Positions 1 to 9,301 are shown, counted from the stretch's first letter. The stretch: DNA of 64,000 nt from Lysobacterales bacterium (GCA_022841325.1 JALHRS010000023.1:1-64000); one strand, 5' to 3'. Made by a program: numbers and translations. Notes: generated by a model from the sequence alone, not told the origin.

Positions 1-1142
1 GAGCGCAGGCCGGCGTCGGCATAAGCCAGATGCAGGCGGCGAATGATGCGTTCGGCGCCGAATTCCGACTCGATCGCCTGGTGCAGACCGTCCAGCCCCG
101 CCCCGGTCAGGGCCGAGGCATAGACGCGGGCGCGGATGCGGCCGTCCAGCGGCTCCACCATCGGCTCGGCCCCGGACAGATCGATCTTGTTGATCACCTG
201 GATCTGCGGCAGATCGCCGGCCCCGATCTCCGCCAGCACCGCTTCGACCTCGGCAATATGCTCGGGCATCAGCGGATCGGCGCCATCGACCACATGCAGC
301 AGCAGGTCGGCCTCACGGGCCTCGGTCAGGGTGCTCTTGAAGGCCGCCACCAGCTCATGCGGCAGATCGCTGACGAAACCTACGGTGTCGGCCAGCGTGA
401 CCATGCCGAAGGAATAGCCTCCCACCCGGCGCACGGTCGGATCGAGCGTGGCGAACAGCTGATCGGCCGCATACACATCGGATTCGGTCAGCGCATTGAA
501 CAGGGTGGACTTGCCGGCATTGGTATAGCCGACCAGCGCAATCTGCGGCAGCGAGCTGCGCTCGCGCGCCTTGCGTCCCTGCTCGCGCTGCTTGACCGCC
601 GCCTTCAGGCGGGCGCGCAGGATCTTGACCCGCTCCGCCAGCAGCCGGCGATCGGTTTCGAGCTGGGTTTCGCCCGGTCCGCGCAGACCGATGGCACCAC
701 CACGCTGGCGCTCCAGATGGGTCCACCCGCGCACCAGGCGCGTGGCCATATGCTGCAGCTGGGCCAGTTCCACCTGCAGCTTGCCCTCGTGGCTGCGTGC
801 CCGCTGGGCGAAGATATCCAGAATCAGACCGGCACGATCCACCACCCGGCATTCCAGGAGGCGCTCCAGATTGCGCTCCTGGATCGGGGTCAGCTGATGA
901 TTGACCAGCACCAGATCGGCGCCATGACTGCGCACCAGATCATGGGCCTCCTCGGCCTTGCCGGTGCCCACGTACAGCGCCGGATGCGGTTTGTCGACCC
1001 GCGCCGTGCATTCGGCCACGACCTCGGCGCCGGCTGAGCGGGCCAATTCACGGAATTCGGCGGCCGCGGCGTCATTGTCGACGCCATGGCGCTTGGGCAG
1101 GATCAGCAGTGCGCGCTCGCCGCGCCTGGAACGCTCAAACAA
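1..1142 (-). CDS. hflX: GTPase HflX (3' end outside window)
   Basis: Ribosome-associated GTPase of the HflX family, which splits and rescues stalled or heat-damaged 70S ribosomes in the cytoplasm. About 380 residues are visible; the C-terminal end runs off the left edge. The N-terminal HflX domain (start LFERSRRGERALL) is followed by the G domain with a P-loop GYTNAGKST near residue 210, a DTVGF G3 motif and NKID G4. The start is a TTG at 1142, four bases after the hfq stop; no better ATG or GTG aligns with the family N-terminus. The gene is last in the visible miaA-hfq-hflX run, the order known from Escherichia coli, and is probably co-transcribed with hfq. Confidence 0.95.
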   Translation of the reverse strand, partial: MFERSRRGERALLILPKRHGVDNDAAAAEFRELARSAGAEVVAECTARVDKPHPALYVGTGKAEEAHDLVRSHGADLVLVNHQLTPIQERNLERLLECRVVDRAGLILDIFAQRARSHEGKLQVELAQLQHMATRLVRGWTHLERQRGGAIGLRGPGETQLETDRRLLAERVKILRARLKAAVKQREQGRKARERSSLPQIALVGYTNAGKSTLFNALTESDVYAADQLFATLDPTVRRVGGYSFGMVTLADTVGFVSDLPHELVAAFKSTLTEAREADLLLHVVDGADPLMPEHIAEVEAVLAEIGAGDLPQIQVINKIDLSGAEPMVEPLDGRIRARVYASALTGAGLDGLHQAIESEFGAERIIRRLHLAYADAGLR

Positions 1143-1145
1143 GCT

Positions 1146-1403
1146 TCAACTCCCGTGCTCCTCGTCGGAGCCCTCGGATCCGGTGCCCTCGGTGATCCGC
1201 ACATTGCGGGCCGGCACCACGGTGGAGATGGCGTGCTTGTAGACCATCTGACTGACGGTATTGCGCAGCAGCACCACGAACTGATCGAAGGACTCGATCT
1301 GGCCCTGCAATTTGATGCCATTCACCAGGTAAATCGACACCGGCACCCGTTCACGGCGCAGTGCATTCAGGAATGGATCCTGGAGTGAGTGTCCTCGGGA
1401 CAT
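1146..1403 (-). CDS. hfq: RNA chaperone Hfq
   Basis: Sm-like RNA chaperone that pairs small RNAs with mRNAs as a hexamer ring. The 85-residue protein starts at the ATG at 1403 ([20 protein letters not shown]); an in-frame upstream extension is open but unlike the family. Sm1 ([18 protein letters not shown]) and Sm2 ([10 protein letters not shown]) motifs are complete and nearly identical to enterobacterial Hfq. The C-terminal tail is short and acidic ([13 protein letters not shown]), as in other Xanthomonadales. It lies between miaA and hflX. The 293-base gap to miaA is long enough for its own promoter, but I see no convincing box. Confidence 0.97.
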   Translation of the reverse strand: MSRGHSLQDPFLNALRRERVPVSIYLVNGIKLQGQIESFDQFVVLLRNTVSQMVYKHAISTVVPARNVRITEGTGSEGSDEEHGS

Positions 1404-1696
1404 GACCGCCCTCTCTTTATTTGTTGTTGATTTGGGTGTTTCGAGGCCATATCGCCCCAGCTGGCGAGCGCGCTGTGACGGGAGACGTCTGCCGGTTTCG
1501 CACAAACGACCCGCGCAAATCCGCAAGCTGGTCGCAGTTTATCAGTCACAGGGCGTGAACGCCGTGGCTAAGGGGATTTTTTGGGGGCTGGCGGGGAATT
1601 CTACCCGCCGCGTGGTCGGATCATGCGGCGTGATCGGTCCCCTGCCCCTGGAACGGCGCCGCCGCGGACGGAAACCCTTTGAGAGCGACCCGCATC

Positions 1697-2629
1697 TCAG
1701 ATCGGTCGGTGCCGGGCCGATTCCAGCCTGGCGCTGATCGCCTCCAGGCTGCCGCTGGCGGCTGGATCGAACCACTCCACGTCGTTCATGCCGCGCAGCC
1801 AGGTCAGCTGGCGCTTGGCCAGCTGGCGGGTGGCGTAGATCGACAGTTCGCGGCAACGGGCCAGATCGTAGTCGCCGGCCAGATGCCCCCAGGCCTGGCG
1901 ATAGCCCACCGCACGCATCGCCGGCAGATCCGGGTGCATGCCCGGACGATTCATCAGTCCGCGCATCTCGTCGAGGAAACCGGCGGCGAGCATGGCATCG
2001 AAGCGTTGCTCGATGCGCCGGTGCAAGAGGCTGCGATCGGGCGGTGCCAGCGCGATCAGCCGTGCCGGACGCCGCGGCGACCGCTGCCATGCGCCCTGCA
2101 ACTCGGTGATCGGCTTGCCGGTTTGTCGGTAGACCTCCAGCGCCCGCAACAGCCGCTGCGGATCGTTGCGGTGGATGCGCGCCGCCGCCGCCGGATCGCA
2201 GCGGGCCAAATCCTCATGCAGCGCCTCGGCACCGCGCTCAGCCAGCTCCGCGCTCAGTTGTGCCCGCAGTCCCGGATCCGCAGCCGGCAGATCGGAAAGA
2301 CCCTGCAGCAGCGCCCGCAGATAGAGCATGGTGCCACCGACCAGCAGCGGCATGCGCCCGCGACTCTGGATATCGGCGATCGCGGCCTCGGCGTCCGCGA
2401 CAAAATCCGCGGCCGAATAGCTGGCTAGCGGTTCGCGCAAATCGATGAGCCAGTGCCGTACCCGGGCCAGCTGGGCGGTATCAGGCTTGGCCGTACCGAT
2501 ATCCATGCCCCGATAGACCAGCGCCGAATCCACACTGATGATCTCGGCGCCATGGCGCTCGGCCAGACCCAGCGCAATCTCGGTCTTGCCTGCCGCGGTG
2601 GGGCCGACGATGCAAATCAGGGGACTCAC
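1697..2629 (-). CDS. miaA: tRNA dimethylallyltransferase MiaA
   Basis: Adds the dimethylallyl group to N6 of A37 in tRNAs reading UNN codons, the substrate step for MiaB, which is also in this window (32664). The 310-residue protein has a P-loop GPTAAGKT near residue 8, the family signature SVDSALVYRGMDIGTAKP and the tRNA-binding stretch RQLAKRQLTWLRG near the C-terminus. The start is taken as a GTG at 2629 overlapping the TGA of the upstream MFS gene (GTGA), which implies translational coupling; the 42 open codons upstream belong to the neighbour in another frame. Confidence 0.95.
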   Translation of the reverse strand: MSPLICIVGPTAAGKTEIALGLAERHGAEIISVDSALVYRGMDIGTAKPDTAQLARVRHWLIDLREPLASYSAADFVADAEAAIADIQSRGRMPLLVGGTMLYLRALLQGLSDLPAADPGLRAQLSAELAERGAEALHEDLARCDPAAAARIHRNDPQRLLRALEVYRQTGKPITELQGAWQRSPRRPARLIALAPPDRSLLHRRIEQRFDAMLAAGFLDEMRGLMNRPGMHPDLPAMRAVGYRQAWGHLAGDYDLARCRELSIYATRQLAKRQLTWLRGMNDVEWFDPAASGSLEAISARLESARHRPI

Positions 2630-3906
2630 GCTGGCTGCTCGCTCGCACGCCGCGCCCGATATTCGCGCCGCAGGCGCAAAAAACTCAGCGCGCCGCTGAC
2701 ATTGAGTGCCACCGCCAGCAACAGCGACCAGTGGCCGTGGCCCGGCCACAGCCATTCGCTGCCGCGATACAGCGAGACTCCGATCAACGGGGCGGCAAGT
2801 CCACGCATGCCGGTCAGGGTCACGTGCACGCCCATGTACAGCGCCGCCTGCTCGGGTTTGGAAAAATCATTATGCCCAAGGTTCCAGCCGAGCTGGCCAC
2901 CGGCCAGTCCCACCCCCAGCAACAATGAACCGAGCACCAGGAAGGGGATCCCGCCGCCGGCACAACCGATGACGAAAGCCGCGCTGGCCGAGACGAAGCT
3001 CCAGGAATGCACGCTGCGGAATTCGATGATGTGCACCCGATCGTAGTAGCGCGCCCAGGCGCCGATGGCCAGCGGCAACATCACCAGCGGCAATGTCCCG
3101 ACCAGCAGCACCTGCTCGAAGGGCGACAGCATCAGGCGCTCGCTGAGCACGATCAGCAGCGGCGCCGGCAACATCAGATTGCCGGTACCGAACAGGAACA
3201 TGCTCTGCATGTACTGGCGATAGACCGGGTCCTCGGCCAGCACCCGACGGAAGGTGGACAGCGAGGGCCGCAGATCGCGATCCAGCCGCGCCTGCTGTTC
3301 GCGTTCGCGCAGCAAGCCATGCCCGCGCAGGCGCAGGCGGCGGTAGCGCCAGGCGCCGAACAGGCCGATGCCGGCCACGCTGACGAAGAACCAGGGCATG
3401 GCGCCGGGCGCATGACCCAACAACCAGCCGAGCAGCGCGCCGCTGGCAGCCATCAGGATGGCATTCAGCGCCGACAGCCGCGAAGCCAGCCGCGCCCGTG
3501 CGGCATCCGGGAAATTGCGGCGCCAGACCACGGCACGGAGCGTGATCACACCGACCCAGGCCACGCGAGCCGTGATCACCAGCAGCACCGTCGCCAGCAA
3601 TCCGAAGCCACCGCCGGGCACCAGCGCCAGGCCGAGCACGGCACACAGCGCCAACGACTGCCAGCGCACCGTCCACTGGATCTTGTCGCGGCCGAGCTGA
3701 TGGGCCGCAAACAGGAAACTGGCAAGATTGGCATAGGCCGGCGCACCGGCGACCAGCGCCATCGCCAGATCGACCAGCAGTGGCGAGGCCGCATCGGCAA
3801 AACGTGCCCGCACCAACGCGGCGGCTACCGCACCCTCGACCGCGCCGATACCGACGCTGACCAGGGCCCAGTTTGCCAGCTCCTTGGGATACTGCGCGCC
3901 GGCCAC
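2626..3906 (-). CDS. MFS transporter
   Basis: Integral membrane protein of 426 residues with about twelve hydrophobic segments and a basic central loop (around residues 190-215), the layout of a major facilitator permease. No motif identifies the substrate. The C-terminus is arginine-rich (RLRREYRARRASEQ), consistent with a cytoplasmic end. Its TGA overlaps the GTG of miaA by four bases, so the two are probably coupled; this is positional linkage, not evidence of shared function. Confidence 0.8.
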   Translation of the reverse strand: MAGAQYPKELANWALVSVGIGAVEGAVAAALVRARFADAASPLLVDLAMALVAGAPAYANLASFLFAAHQLGRDKIQWTVRWQSLALCAVLGLALVPGGGFGLLATVLLVITARVAWVGVITLRAVVWRRNFPDAARARLASRLSALNAILMAASGALLGWLLGHAPGAMPWFFVSVAGIGLFGAWRYRRLRLRGHGLLREREQQARLDRDLRPSLSTFRRVLAEDPVYRQYMQSMFLFGTGNLMLPAPLLIVLSERLMLSPFEQVLLVGTLPLVMLPLAIGAWARYYDRVHIIEFRSVHSWSFVSASAAFVIGCAGGGIPFLVLGSLLLGVGLAGGQLGWNLGHNDFSKPEQAALYMGVHVTLTGMRGLAAPLIGVSLYRGSEWLWPGHGHWSLLLAVALNVSGALSFLRLRREYRARRASEQPA

Positions 3907-3944
3907 GACTCAGGTCCGGTCAGCGGCGCAATCGGCCAGTCTGC

Positions 3945-6110
3945 TCATTCGAAAGCGGGCTTCACGCCCATTTCCTCCAGCAATGGATGGGCGCCATCGA
4001 CGGCATCCATCACCCACAGCAGGTAGCGCACGTCGACGCCGATCGCGCGCGTCAGCGCCGGATTGAACAACCAGCCCGAGGCGATCGACTCGTAACTCAT
4101 GTCAAAGGCCAGCCCCACCAGTTCGGCGCGGGCATTGAGGATCGGCGATCCGGAGTTGCCGCCGGTGATGTCCAGATCGGCGACTAAGTTCACCGGCACC
4201 GTGCCGTCCACGGCGTAGGGACCGAATTCGCCAGCGCGGATGGCCTCCAGCTGTTTCGCGGTGGCATCGAAGGGGTCCGTGCCGGTGTGCTTCTCGAGGA
4301 TGCCGTTGAGGTCAGTGAAGGCCTTGTAGCTGACGGCATCGCTGGGGCCGTAGCCCTGCACAGTGCCGAAGGTCACCCGCAGCGAGCTGTTGGCGTCGGC
4401 GTAGATCTGCTTGCCCTGGGCCTCGGCGTAGGCGATCCGGGTGGCCATCCAAGCCGGGCGATAGCGGGTCTCACGCCCCTGTCGATCCTGGGTCTGGCGC
4501 TCGATCTCCAGCAAGGACGGCATCAAGGCCCGGATCAGCACCAGGGCCGGATCGTCCGAGGCTTCGATGGCCTTGCGATCGGACTTGAACCATTTCATGC
4601 GCTCCTCGCTGACGCTCAGCCGGGTCTGCGGGTAGAAGGCATCGAGCCTGGCTGCCAGCAACTCGGGCGTGGGCTCGGCGGCGTCCCCAGCCACCCAGCG
4701 ATCCACCGCAGCGATCCGCTGCTCCGCGGGCAAGGCGATCAAATCGCCCAGCACATATTGCAGCAGGGCGCGATCGACCTGCGGATCGAAACGCCGGTCC
4801 AACTGCAACAACCGCCCCTGCAGACGCGGCTCATCACGCACCTGGTAACCGGATTCGCGCTCGACATCCGGCTTTTCGCGTTCGATCGCCAGGCGGTAGA
4901 GATCACGCGCCGACGTGTACATGCCCGAATAGCCCAGCAGCTGCAGCAGCAGATCGCGGTCGCGGGTGGCGCGGGTTTCGGCCAGGAGTTCCTTCAGTCC
5001 ATTGAAACCGTCGATGCCGGCCGCCTGATCGTGCGCCTTCGCCCATTTCAGGATCTGCCGCTCCTCGGCGGTCTTGGTGGCGACGGCATCGATCTTGGCA
5101 AACCCATCCAGATTGCCCTGGAAGTTCTTCAGTCCGTTGTTCAGGCTGGCTACCGAGCTGGCGTACTTGATCGCCGCGTCCGCACGCCCCTGGGTCTGCT
5201 CATCGATGAGCGCCAGCAGCCGGCCATGGCGTTCGATCTGCCGCGGATACTGCCAGCTGATGGCATCGGCCACCTCGGCCGACCATCGATAGCGGTTGGT
5301 ACGGCCGGGATAGCCCACAATCATCGCGAAATCGCCCGGCTTGAGGCCGGCCGGCTGCAGCTTCAGATGCGATTTCGGCCGGTACGGCACATTGGCCTGG
5401 CTGAAGTCCGCCGGCTTGCCGTCGGGCCCGACATAGGCGCGGTAAAAGGCAAAGTCTCCGGTGTGCCGCGGCCAGATCCAGTTGTCGACATCGCCACCGA
5501 AATCACCGATGGCCGAGGCTGGCGCGTACACCAGGCGCACATCACGGATTTCCATCTGCTTGACCAGAAAATACTGGGCGCCGCCGTGGAAGACATACAC
5601 GTCGCAGCGATAGCCGCCGGGCGCCTCGCATTCGGCCACCAGCGCCTTTTCCCTGGCGTCGATCGCCGCGTAGCGCTCGTTGCCGCTCTGTTCCGGGTTC
5701 AGGGCTGCCATGACCTGATCACTGACTTCGGTGATCGACTCGGTCACATAGACCCGCAAGGTCGGCTCACCGGCAAGTTCTTCACCCAGTGTGCGGGCCA
5801 GGAAGCCGTCGCGCAGCAGATTGCGTTCAGCGCTGGAATTGAACTGGATGCTGCCGTAGGCGCAGTGGTGATTGGTCACCACCAGGCCCATCGGCGAGAC
5901 GAAGGAAGCCGTGCAGAAGCCCAGACTGATCACCGCATTCATCGGATAGCGGGTCAGGTCAGCGAGCTCCTTGGGGTCGACATCGATCCCGGCGCGCTGC
6001 AGATCGGCCTCGATGGCCGGCAGCTGATGCGGTTGCCACATGCCTTCGACCGCAAAGGCATGGGTGGCGACGCCCATCAACAGGGCAAAGCTCAGCTTCA
6101 GTCGGGTCAT
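3945..6110 (-). CDS. S46 family dipeptidyl-peptidase (DPP7/DPP11 type)
   Basis: Secreted or periplasmic serine exopeptidase that removes dipeptides from peptide N-termini, typical of non-fermenters living on proteins. The 721-residue precursor starts at the ATG at 6110 with a signal peptide (hydrophobic core FALLMGVATHAFA, about 20 residues). The chymotrypsin-like triad is visible: His in TNHHCAYG (residues 81-82), Asp in the GGDVDNWIWP region and Ser in TGGNSGSPILN. Length fits the family (about 700-720). The residue 18 positions after the catalytic serine, which sets P1 preference in this family, is Met (AFDMSYES) rather than the Gly of DPP7 or Arg/Ser of DPP11, so specificity cannot be assigned. 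Confidence 0.93.
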   Translation of the reverse strand: MTRLKLSFALLMGVATHAFAVEGMWQPHQLPAIEADLQRAGIDVDPKELADLTRYPMNAVISLGFCTASFVSPMGLVVTNHHCAYGSIQFNSSAERNLLRDGFLARTLGEELAGEPTLRVYVTESITEVSDQVMAALNPEQSGNERYAAIDAREKALVAECEAPGGYRCDVYVFHGGAQYFLVKQMEIRDVRLVYAPASAIGDFGGDVDNWIWPRHTGDFAFYRAYVGPDGKPADFSQANVPYRPKSHLKLQPAGLKPGDFAMIVGYPGRTNRYRWSAEVADAISWQYPRQIERHGRLLALIDEQTQGRADAAIKYASSVASLNNGLKNFQGNLDGFAKIDAVATKTAEERQILKWAKAHDQAAGIDGFNGLKELLAETRATRDRDLLLQLLGYSGMYTSARDLYRLAIEREKPDVERESGYQVRDEPRLQGRLLQLDRRFDPQVDRALLQYVLGDLIALPAEQRIAAVDRWVAGDAAEPTPELLAARLDAFYPQTRLSVSEERMKWFKSDRKAIEASDDPALVLIRALMPSLLEIERQTQDRQGRETRYRPAWMATRIAYAEAQGKQIYADANSSLRVTFGTVQGYGPSDAVSYKAFTDLNGILEKHTGTDPFDATAKQLEAIRAGEFGPYAVDGTVPVNLVADLDITGGNSGSPILNARAELVGLAFDMSYESIASGWLFNPALTRAIGVDVRYLLWVMDAVDGAHPLLEEMGVKPAFE

Positions 6111-6596
6111 GGTCGGGATGATCGGGTCTGCGGGAGGGCTGGGGCGCGCGACTGTACGGCAAGACCCGGGGGCACTCAACGGCCGGAAGTCCCGGCGAAC
6201 GATGACATGAGCGCGCGGCTGGCTTCGTCAAGCCGATCTCGCAGGTCAGGTTGGGAGCGCAGCGAGCTACCTGACAAGGTGAAGCGAAAATCTCCGATTG
6301 ATGCGGCCATTCCCAGCGCCGGTCCAGAAGCGTCCGGACAAGTCCGGACCCACAACAGCCCTGGTCCCCGCAAGCTACGGTCCAAAGCATCCGGACAAGT
6401 CCGGACCCACACCAGCCCTCGCCCTCTCGCCCTCGTTTACCGCTCACAGGGTCTTGACTGACGCCTTTCCGGAGGTCACGCTACGCTCTCTTGTGACAAT
6501 CCGCGTCAACTTGTGACCCGGTTCGCATTTTCCTTCCGCTGGAAGAGCGTCGACCATGTCAACATTCCCACAGATTCCGGGCCCGAGGTCGCTGCC
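6111..6596. other. Intergenic region with two palindromic repeats
   Basis: 486 bases between the divergent S46 peptidase and the small gene at 6597; it must hold both promoters. Two direct copies of the GTCCGGAC palindrome lie at 6332-6406. A segment at about 6240-6275 has inverted ACCTGAC/GTCAGGT halves. No heptamer array and no coding sequence is supported. Confidence 0.6.
6332..6406. repeat. Two GTCC-RGAC palindromes, direct orientation
   Basis: Copies at 6332-6349 and 6389-6406 of an 18-bp dyad, here GTCCGGAC-AA-GTCCGGAC and ATCCGGAC-AA-GTCCGGAC, each followed by ACCCACA and AGCC. Elsewhere in the window the same repeat reads GTCCAGAC-AA-GTCTGGAC (13332, 26233, 26275, 27593, 40006, 40049, 42242). 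Here both arms changed together, A/T to G/C, keeping the hairpin paired. Confidence 0.85.
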
Positions 6597-7034
6597 ATGA
6601 AATTTGTATTTCGTACCCTTGCCCTGGCGCGCTATCTCACGCTGCGCAATCAGCTGAAGGACCTGGAAAAGGCCATCACCGGATTGTCGCTGGACCAGAA
6701 GCGGGCTCTGGCTGCGCTGACCCAGAAAGAATTTGCCAACGCTGCGGCCGCCTCGGTCCCGCATCTGTATTCCAGCGAGAACCCCGAGCGCTACAGCCCC
6801 TGGGGCAATGGCACCGCCATCGCCCTGGATCGGGTCAAGTCCGACAATCTGCCGCTGAAGCTGCGCGGCATCGCGCTGTGGCTGGCGGTGGCCTATCACG
6901 AGACCAAGGATGTGCCCTACAGTGAGATGCAGGACATGCATCGCGCCGTGATGCGCACCATGCGCCTGCTCAAGGAATCTGCGGGAAACGTCTCGCCAGC
7001 TGAAGATGCCTGGCTGGCCAATCGCGTCGCCTGA
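6597..7034 (+). CDS. Conserved-looking hypothetical protein, 145 aa
   Basis: I do not recognise the family. The protein starts at an ATG with GAGG eight bases upstream and reads MKFVFRTLALARYLTLRNQL. It is soluble, helical-looking and rich in Ala and Leu, with no signal peptide or membrane segment. A central motif HLYSSENPERYSPWGNGT is followed by ALWLAVAYHETKDVPY. Codon use matches the neighbours, so it is probably a real gene. It stands alone between a divergent peptidase and a convergent broken gene. Confidence 0.7.
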   Translation: MKFVFRTLALARYLTLRNQLKDLEKAITGLSLDQKRALAALTQKEFANAAAASVPHLYSSENPERYSPWGNGTAIALDRVKSDNLPLKLRGIALWLAVAYHETKDVPYSEMQDMHRAVMRTMRLLKESAGNVSPAEDAWLANRVA

Positions 7035-7073
7035 CGGTCTGCCTGATTTCTCTGCTTTGAGGCTAGGCTCGGA

Positions 7074-7388
7074 TCATCCGAGCTGAGCGCGCTGTTTCAG
7101 ATGCGCCGCCTCATGGGCGCCCAGATAAGCCTCGATCCCACGCCGCATCGCGTAGATGGCCGGTGTCAGCGCGACTGCCATCAGCGCCTTGTAGCAGTAA
7201 TTGACCGTCCCCACCGCCAGAAACAGCTCCATGGACCAGCGTTGCGGGCCGAGCACGAAGGCGATGTAGAGCACCACAAAACTGTCGACAAACTGCGACA
7301 CCAGCGTCGAGCCGGTGGCCCGCAGCCAGACCTTGCTGTCGCCCGTGCGCCGACGGATCGCATGAAAGATGCGTATATCGATCGTTGG
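7074..7388 (-). pseudogene. VUT/YhhQ-type queuosine-precursor transporter, N-terminal half missing
   Basis: About 105 codons match the C-terminal half of YhhQ/VUT-family membrane transporters (IFHAIRRRTGDSKVWLRATG, then two hydrophobic segments with VNYCYKALMA). Intact members are about 220 residues. Upstream homology stops at once at the first unit of a GGGACTC heptamer array (7390-7452), and the next 300 bases are repeats, so the 5' half, start codon and promoter are gone. A GTG at 7301 could start a 75-residue fragment but has no clear ribosome-binding site. The stop codon lies in a perfect 17-base dyad (GCTCGGAT-C-ATCCGAGC). Confidence 0.75.
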
Positions 7389-7389
7389 C

Positions 7390-7452
7390 GGGACTCGGGA
7401 CTCGGGACTCGGGACTCGGGACTCGGGACTCGGGACTCGGGACTCGGGACTC
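7390..7452 (+). repeat. Heptamer array (GGGACTC)9
   Basis: Nine perfect tandem units followed by the flank GGGAAAGGCTC. It marks the left edge of the 7389-7828 repeat island and directly touches the surviving part of the yhhQ-type remnant. Confidence 0.97.
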
Positions 7453-7530
7453 GGGAAAGGCTCTCACGATAGCGTCATTGCGAACCACCGGTGTCGGCCC
7501 CGACAGTGCGCCCGGGCCATGAACCCCAAG

Positions 7531-7627
7531 CGTCATTGCGACCCCGGACTTGATCCGGGGGAAGCAGTCCAGAGGCACAGCTTCAGAAGCACTGGATTGC
7601 TTCGTCGCTGCGCTCCTCGCAATGACG
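7531..7627. repeat. 97-bp palindromic element with CGTCATTGCG ends, copy 1
   Basis: Ends are CGTCATTGCGA and its reverse complement. Inside are a CCCCGGACTTGATCCGGGG hairpin and GCAATCCAG/CTGGATTGC arms (here GCAGTCCAG on the left). A partial second copy (AGCGTAGCGAAGCAATCCAG) follows at about 7657-7676, and a half copy precedes at about 7476. Other copies: 13169, 27624, 46728, 60624. No transposase is present; it looks like a non-autonomous or hairpin repeat. Confidence 0.9.
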
Positions 7628-7785
7628 TATCAAAGACTTGCGATATGGGTTCATGAAGAGCGTAGCGAAGCAATCCAGAGGCACAGCTTCAGGTCGCAGG
7701 CCGAGGGTGCCGCGTGGCGGCTCCACGGCGCTCCCGGGTCGGGCCGGCGCCGGGGAGCGCGCCAGCGGCGCGCACCCTCGGCCTA

Positions 7786-7820
7786 CCGACAACCGACAAC
7801 CGACAACCGACAACCGACAA
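7786..7820 (-). repeat. Heptamer array (CCGACAA)5 = (GGTTGTC) family
   Basis: Five tandem units, right edge of the 7389-7828 island, ending nine bases before the ATPase stop codon. On the minus strand it reads TTGTCGG repeats into the island, the family seen again at 36962. Before it, at 7700-7785, lies a GC-rich inverted repeat (CCGAGGGTGC ... GCACCCTCGG). Confidence 0.95.
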
Positions 7821-7828
7821 CCAGAAAT

Positions 7829-9301
7829 CTAGTCCGCCGGCACGGTGCGCTCGGCGGCCCAGGCCCGCAGGCGGTTGACCTTTTCGGCCATGACCACCGA
7901 CAGCGGCCGCGTCTGACGCAATTCCTCGACCAGATGGCGCTGGTCCAGCGAGCCACCCTCGCCGTGGGCGGCGTACAGGGCCGAGACCACGCCCTGTTCG
8001 ATCTCGGCGCCCGAGAAGCCGCGGCTGACCTCGGCCAGTTCGTTCAGATCAAAGCCCTCGGGCGGCAAGCCCCGCTTGCTCAGGTGCAGCCGGAACAGCT
8101 CGACACGGACATCGTCGGCCGGCAGGTCGACAAAGAAGATCTCGTCAAAACGGCCCTTGCGCAACAATTCTGGCGGCAGGTGATCGATGGCATTGGCGGT
8201 GGCCACCAGGAAAATCTTCGACTTGCGTTCGGCCATCCAGGTCAGGAAGTAGCCGAGGATGCGCTGCGAGGTGCCCTGATCGCTGTCGGAGGTCGAAAAG
8301 GCCTTCTCGATCTCGTCGATCCACAGCACGCACGGCGCCATGACCTCGGCATTGCTCAGCGACTCCCGCAGATTGCGTTCGGTTTCACCGTGGTACTTGT
8401 TGTAGATGCTGGCCATGTCCAGTCGCAACAGCGGCACCTGGAATCCGCCGGCGACGGCCTTGGCCGCCAGGCTCTTGCCGGTGCCCTGCACGCCGAGCAG
8501 CAGCAGGCCCTTGGGCGGATCCAGCGGCACCTTGGTCGGCTCGCCCATGAACACCGCGCGGCGCTGCTCGATCCAGCGTTTCAAACGGCGCAAGCCAGCG
8601 ACGTCCTGAAAGGCGATCGGCTCGTATTCGAAGGACAGTACCCCAGCCTTGTTCAGCAGATCGAACTTGGCCTTGGCCACCGTAGGCAGGTCCGAATCGG
8701 TGATCATGCCGTCGGTGGCAATGATCCGCCGCGCGATGCGGCGGGCATCCGAGCCTGCCAGCCCCTTGAGGTTGCGGACCACGGCCTTGAGCGCGCTGGA
8801 ATGAATCTGTACGCGTTTGCCAGCGTGCTCGCGCGAATAGGCCAGTGCCTCCTCGCGCACGATCTTGTCGATCTCGGCCTCGTTGGGCAGCGACAGTGCA
8901 AAACGCACCGCCAGCGCATCCAGTTCCTTGGGCAGATCCAGATTGGCACCGATCAACGCCACCGTATGCGCCACCACGCCCTGGCGAATCGCGATTTCAC
9001 GGAGCTGCCGCAAGGTCACGACGTAGCGCAGGAAGGGCGAGTAGTCGAGCAAAAGAAAGACGCTCTTCTGGCGAGTATCGCGGATCGCATCCAGCACCTC
9101 GCCCGAACTCATCGGCTTGGCGTCGGCCTGCATGTCCAATCGCCGCAAGCCGGTGGTGATGCTCCACGCGTACAGCGGCCGCAGGCTCGACGCCAGCGCC
9201 CGCTGGAAGGAGGCGATGGCTTCCAGTTCTTCGTGGGTATCGATCGCCAGCAAGGGCGTATCAGCCCGGATCAGCGCAGCCAGATCATTGTGTTCGTTCA
9301 T
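7829..9301 (-). CDS. AAA family ATPase, Ycf46-like
   Basis: Cytoplasmic AAA+ ATPase of 490 residues. The C-terminal half holds one AAA module: Walker A GVQGTGKS near residue 270, Walker B CVLWIDEIEK near 330, sensor-1 VATAN and arginine-finger region LLRKGRFDEIFFVDLP. The N-terminal 220 residues resemble the non-catalytic domain of the Ycf46 group (LLLDYSPFLRY). Length fits Ycf46 proteins, whose bacterial substrate is not established. It stands alone between two repeat islands. Confidence 0.85.
   Translation of the reverse strand: MNEHNDLAALIRADTPLLAIDTHEELEAIASFQRALASSLRPLYAWSITTGLRRLDMQADAKPMSSGEVLDAIRDTRQKSVFLLLDYSPFLRYVVTLRQLREIAIRQGVVAHTVALIGANLDLPKELDALAVRFALSLPNEAEIDKIVREEALAYSREHAGKRVQIHSSALKAVVRNLKGLAGSDARRIARRIIATDGMITDSDLPTVAKAKFDLLNKAGVLSFEYEPIAFQDVAGLRRLKRWIEQRRAVFMGEPTKVPLDPPKGLLLLGVQGTGKSLAAKAVAGGFQVPLLRLDMASIYNKYHGETERNLRESLSNAEVMAPCVLWIDEIEKAFSTSDSDQGTSQRILGYFLTWMAERKSKIFLVATANAIDHLPPELLRKGRFDEIFFVDLPADDVRVELFRLHLSKRGLPPEGFDLNELAEVSRGFSGAEIEQGVVSALYAAHGEGGSLDQRHLVEELRQTRPLSVVMAEKVNRLRAWAAERTVPAD

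Noticed and set aside
7069-7085. Terminator at the perfect dyad overlapping the yhhQ-remnant stop
   Set aside because: A one-base centre and no T run on either strand; a palindrome but not a terminator on this evidence.
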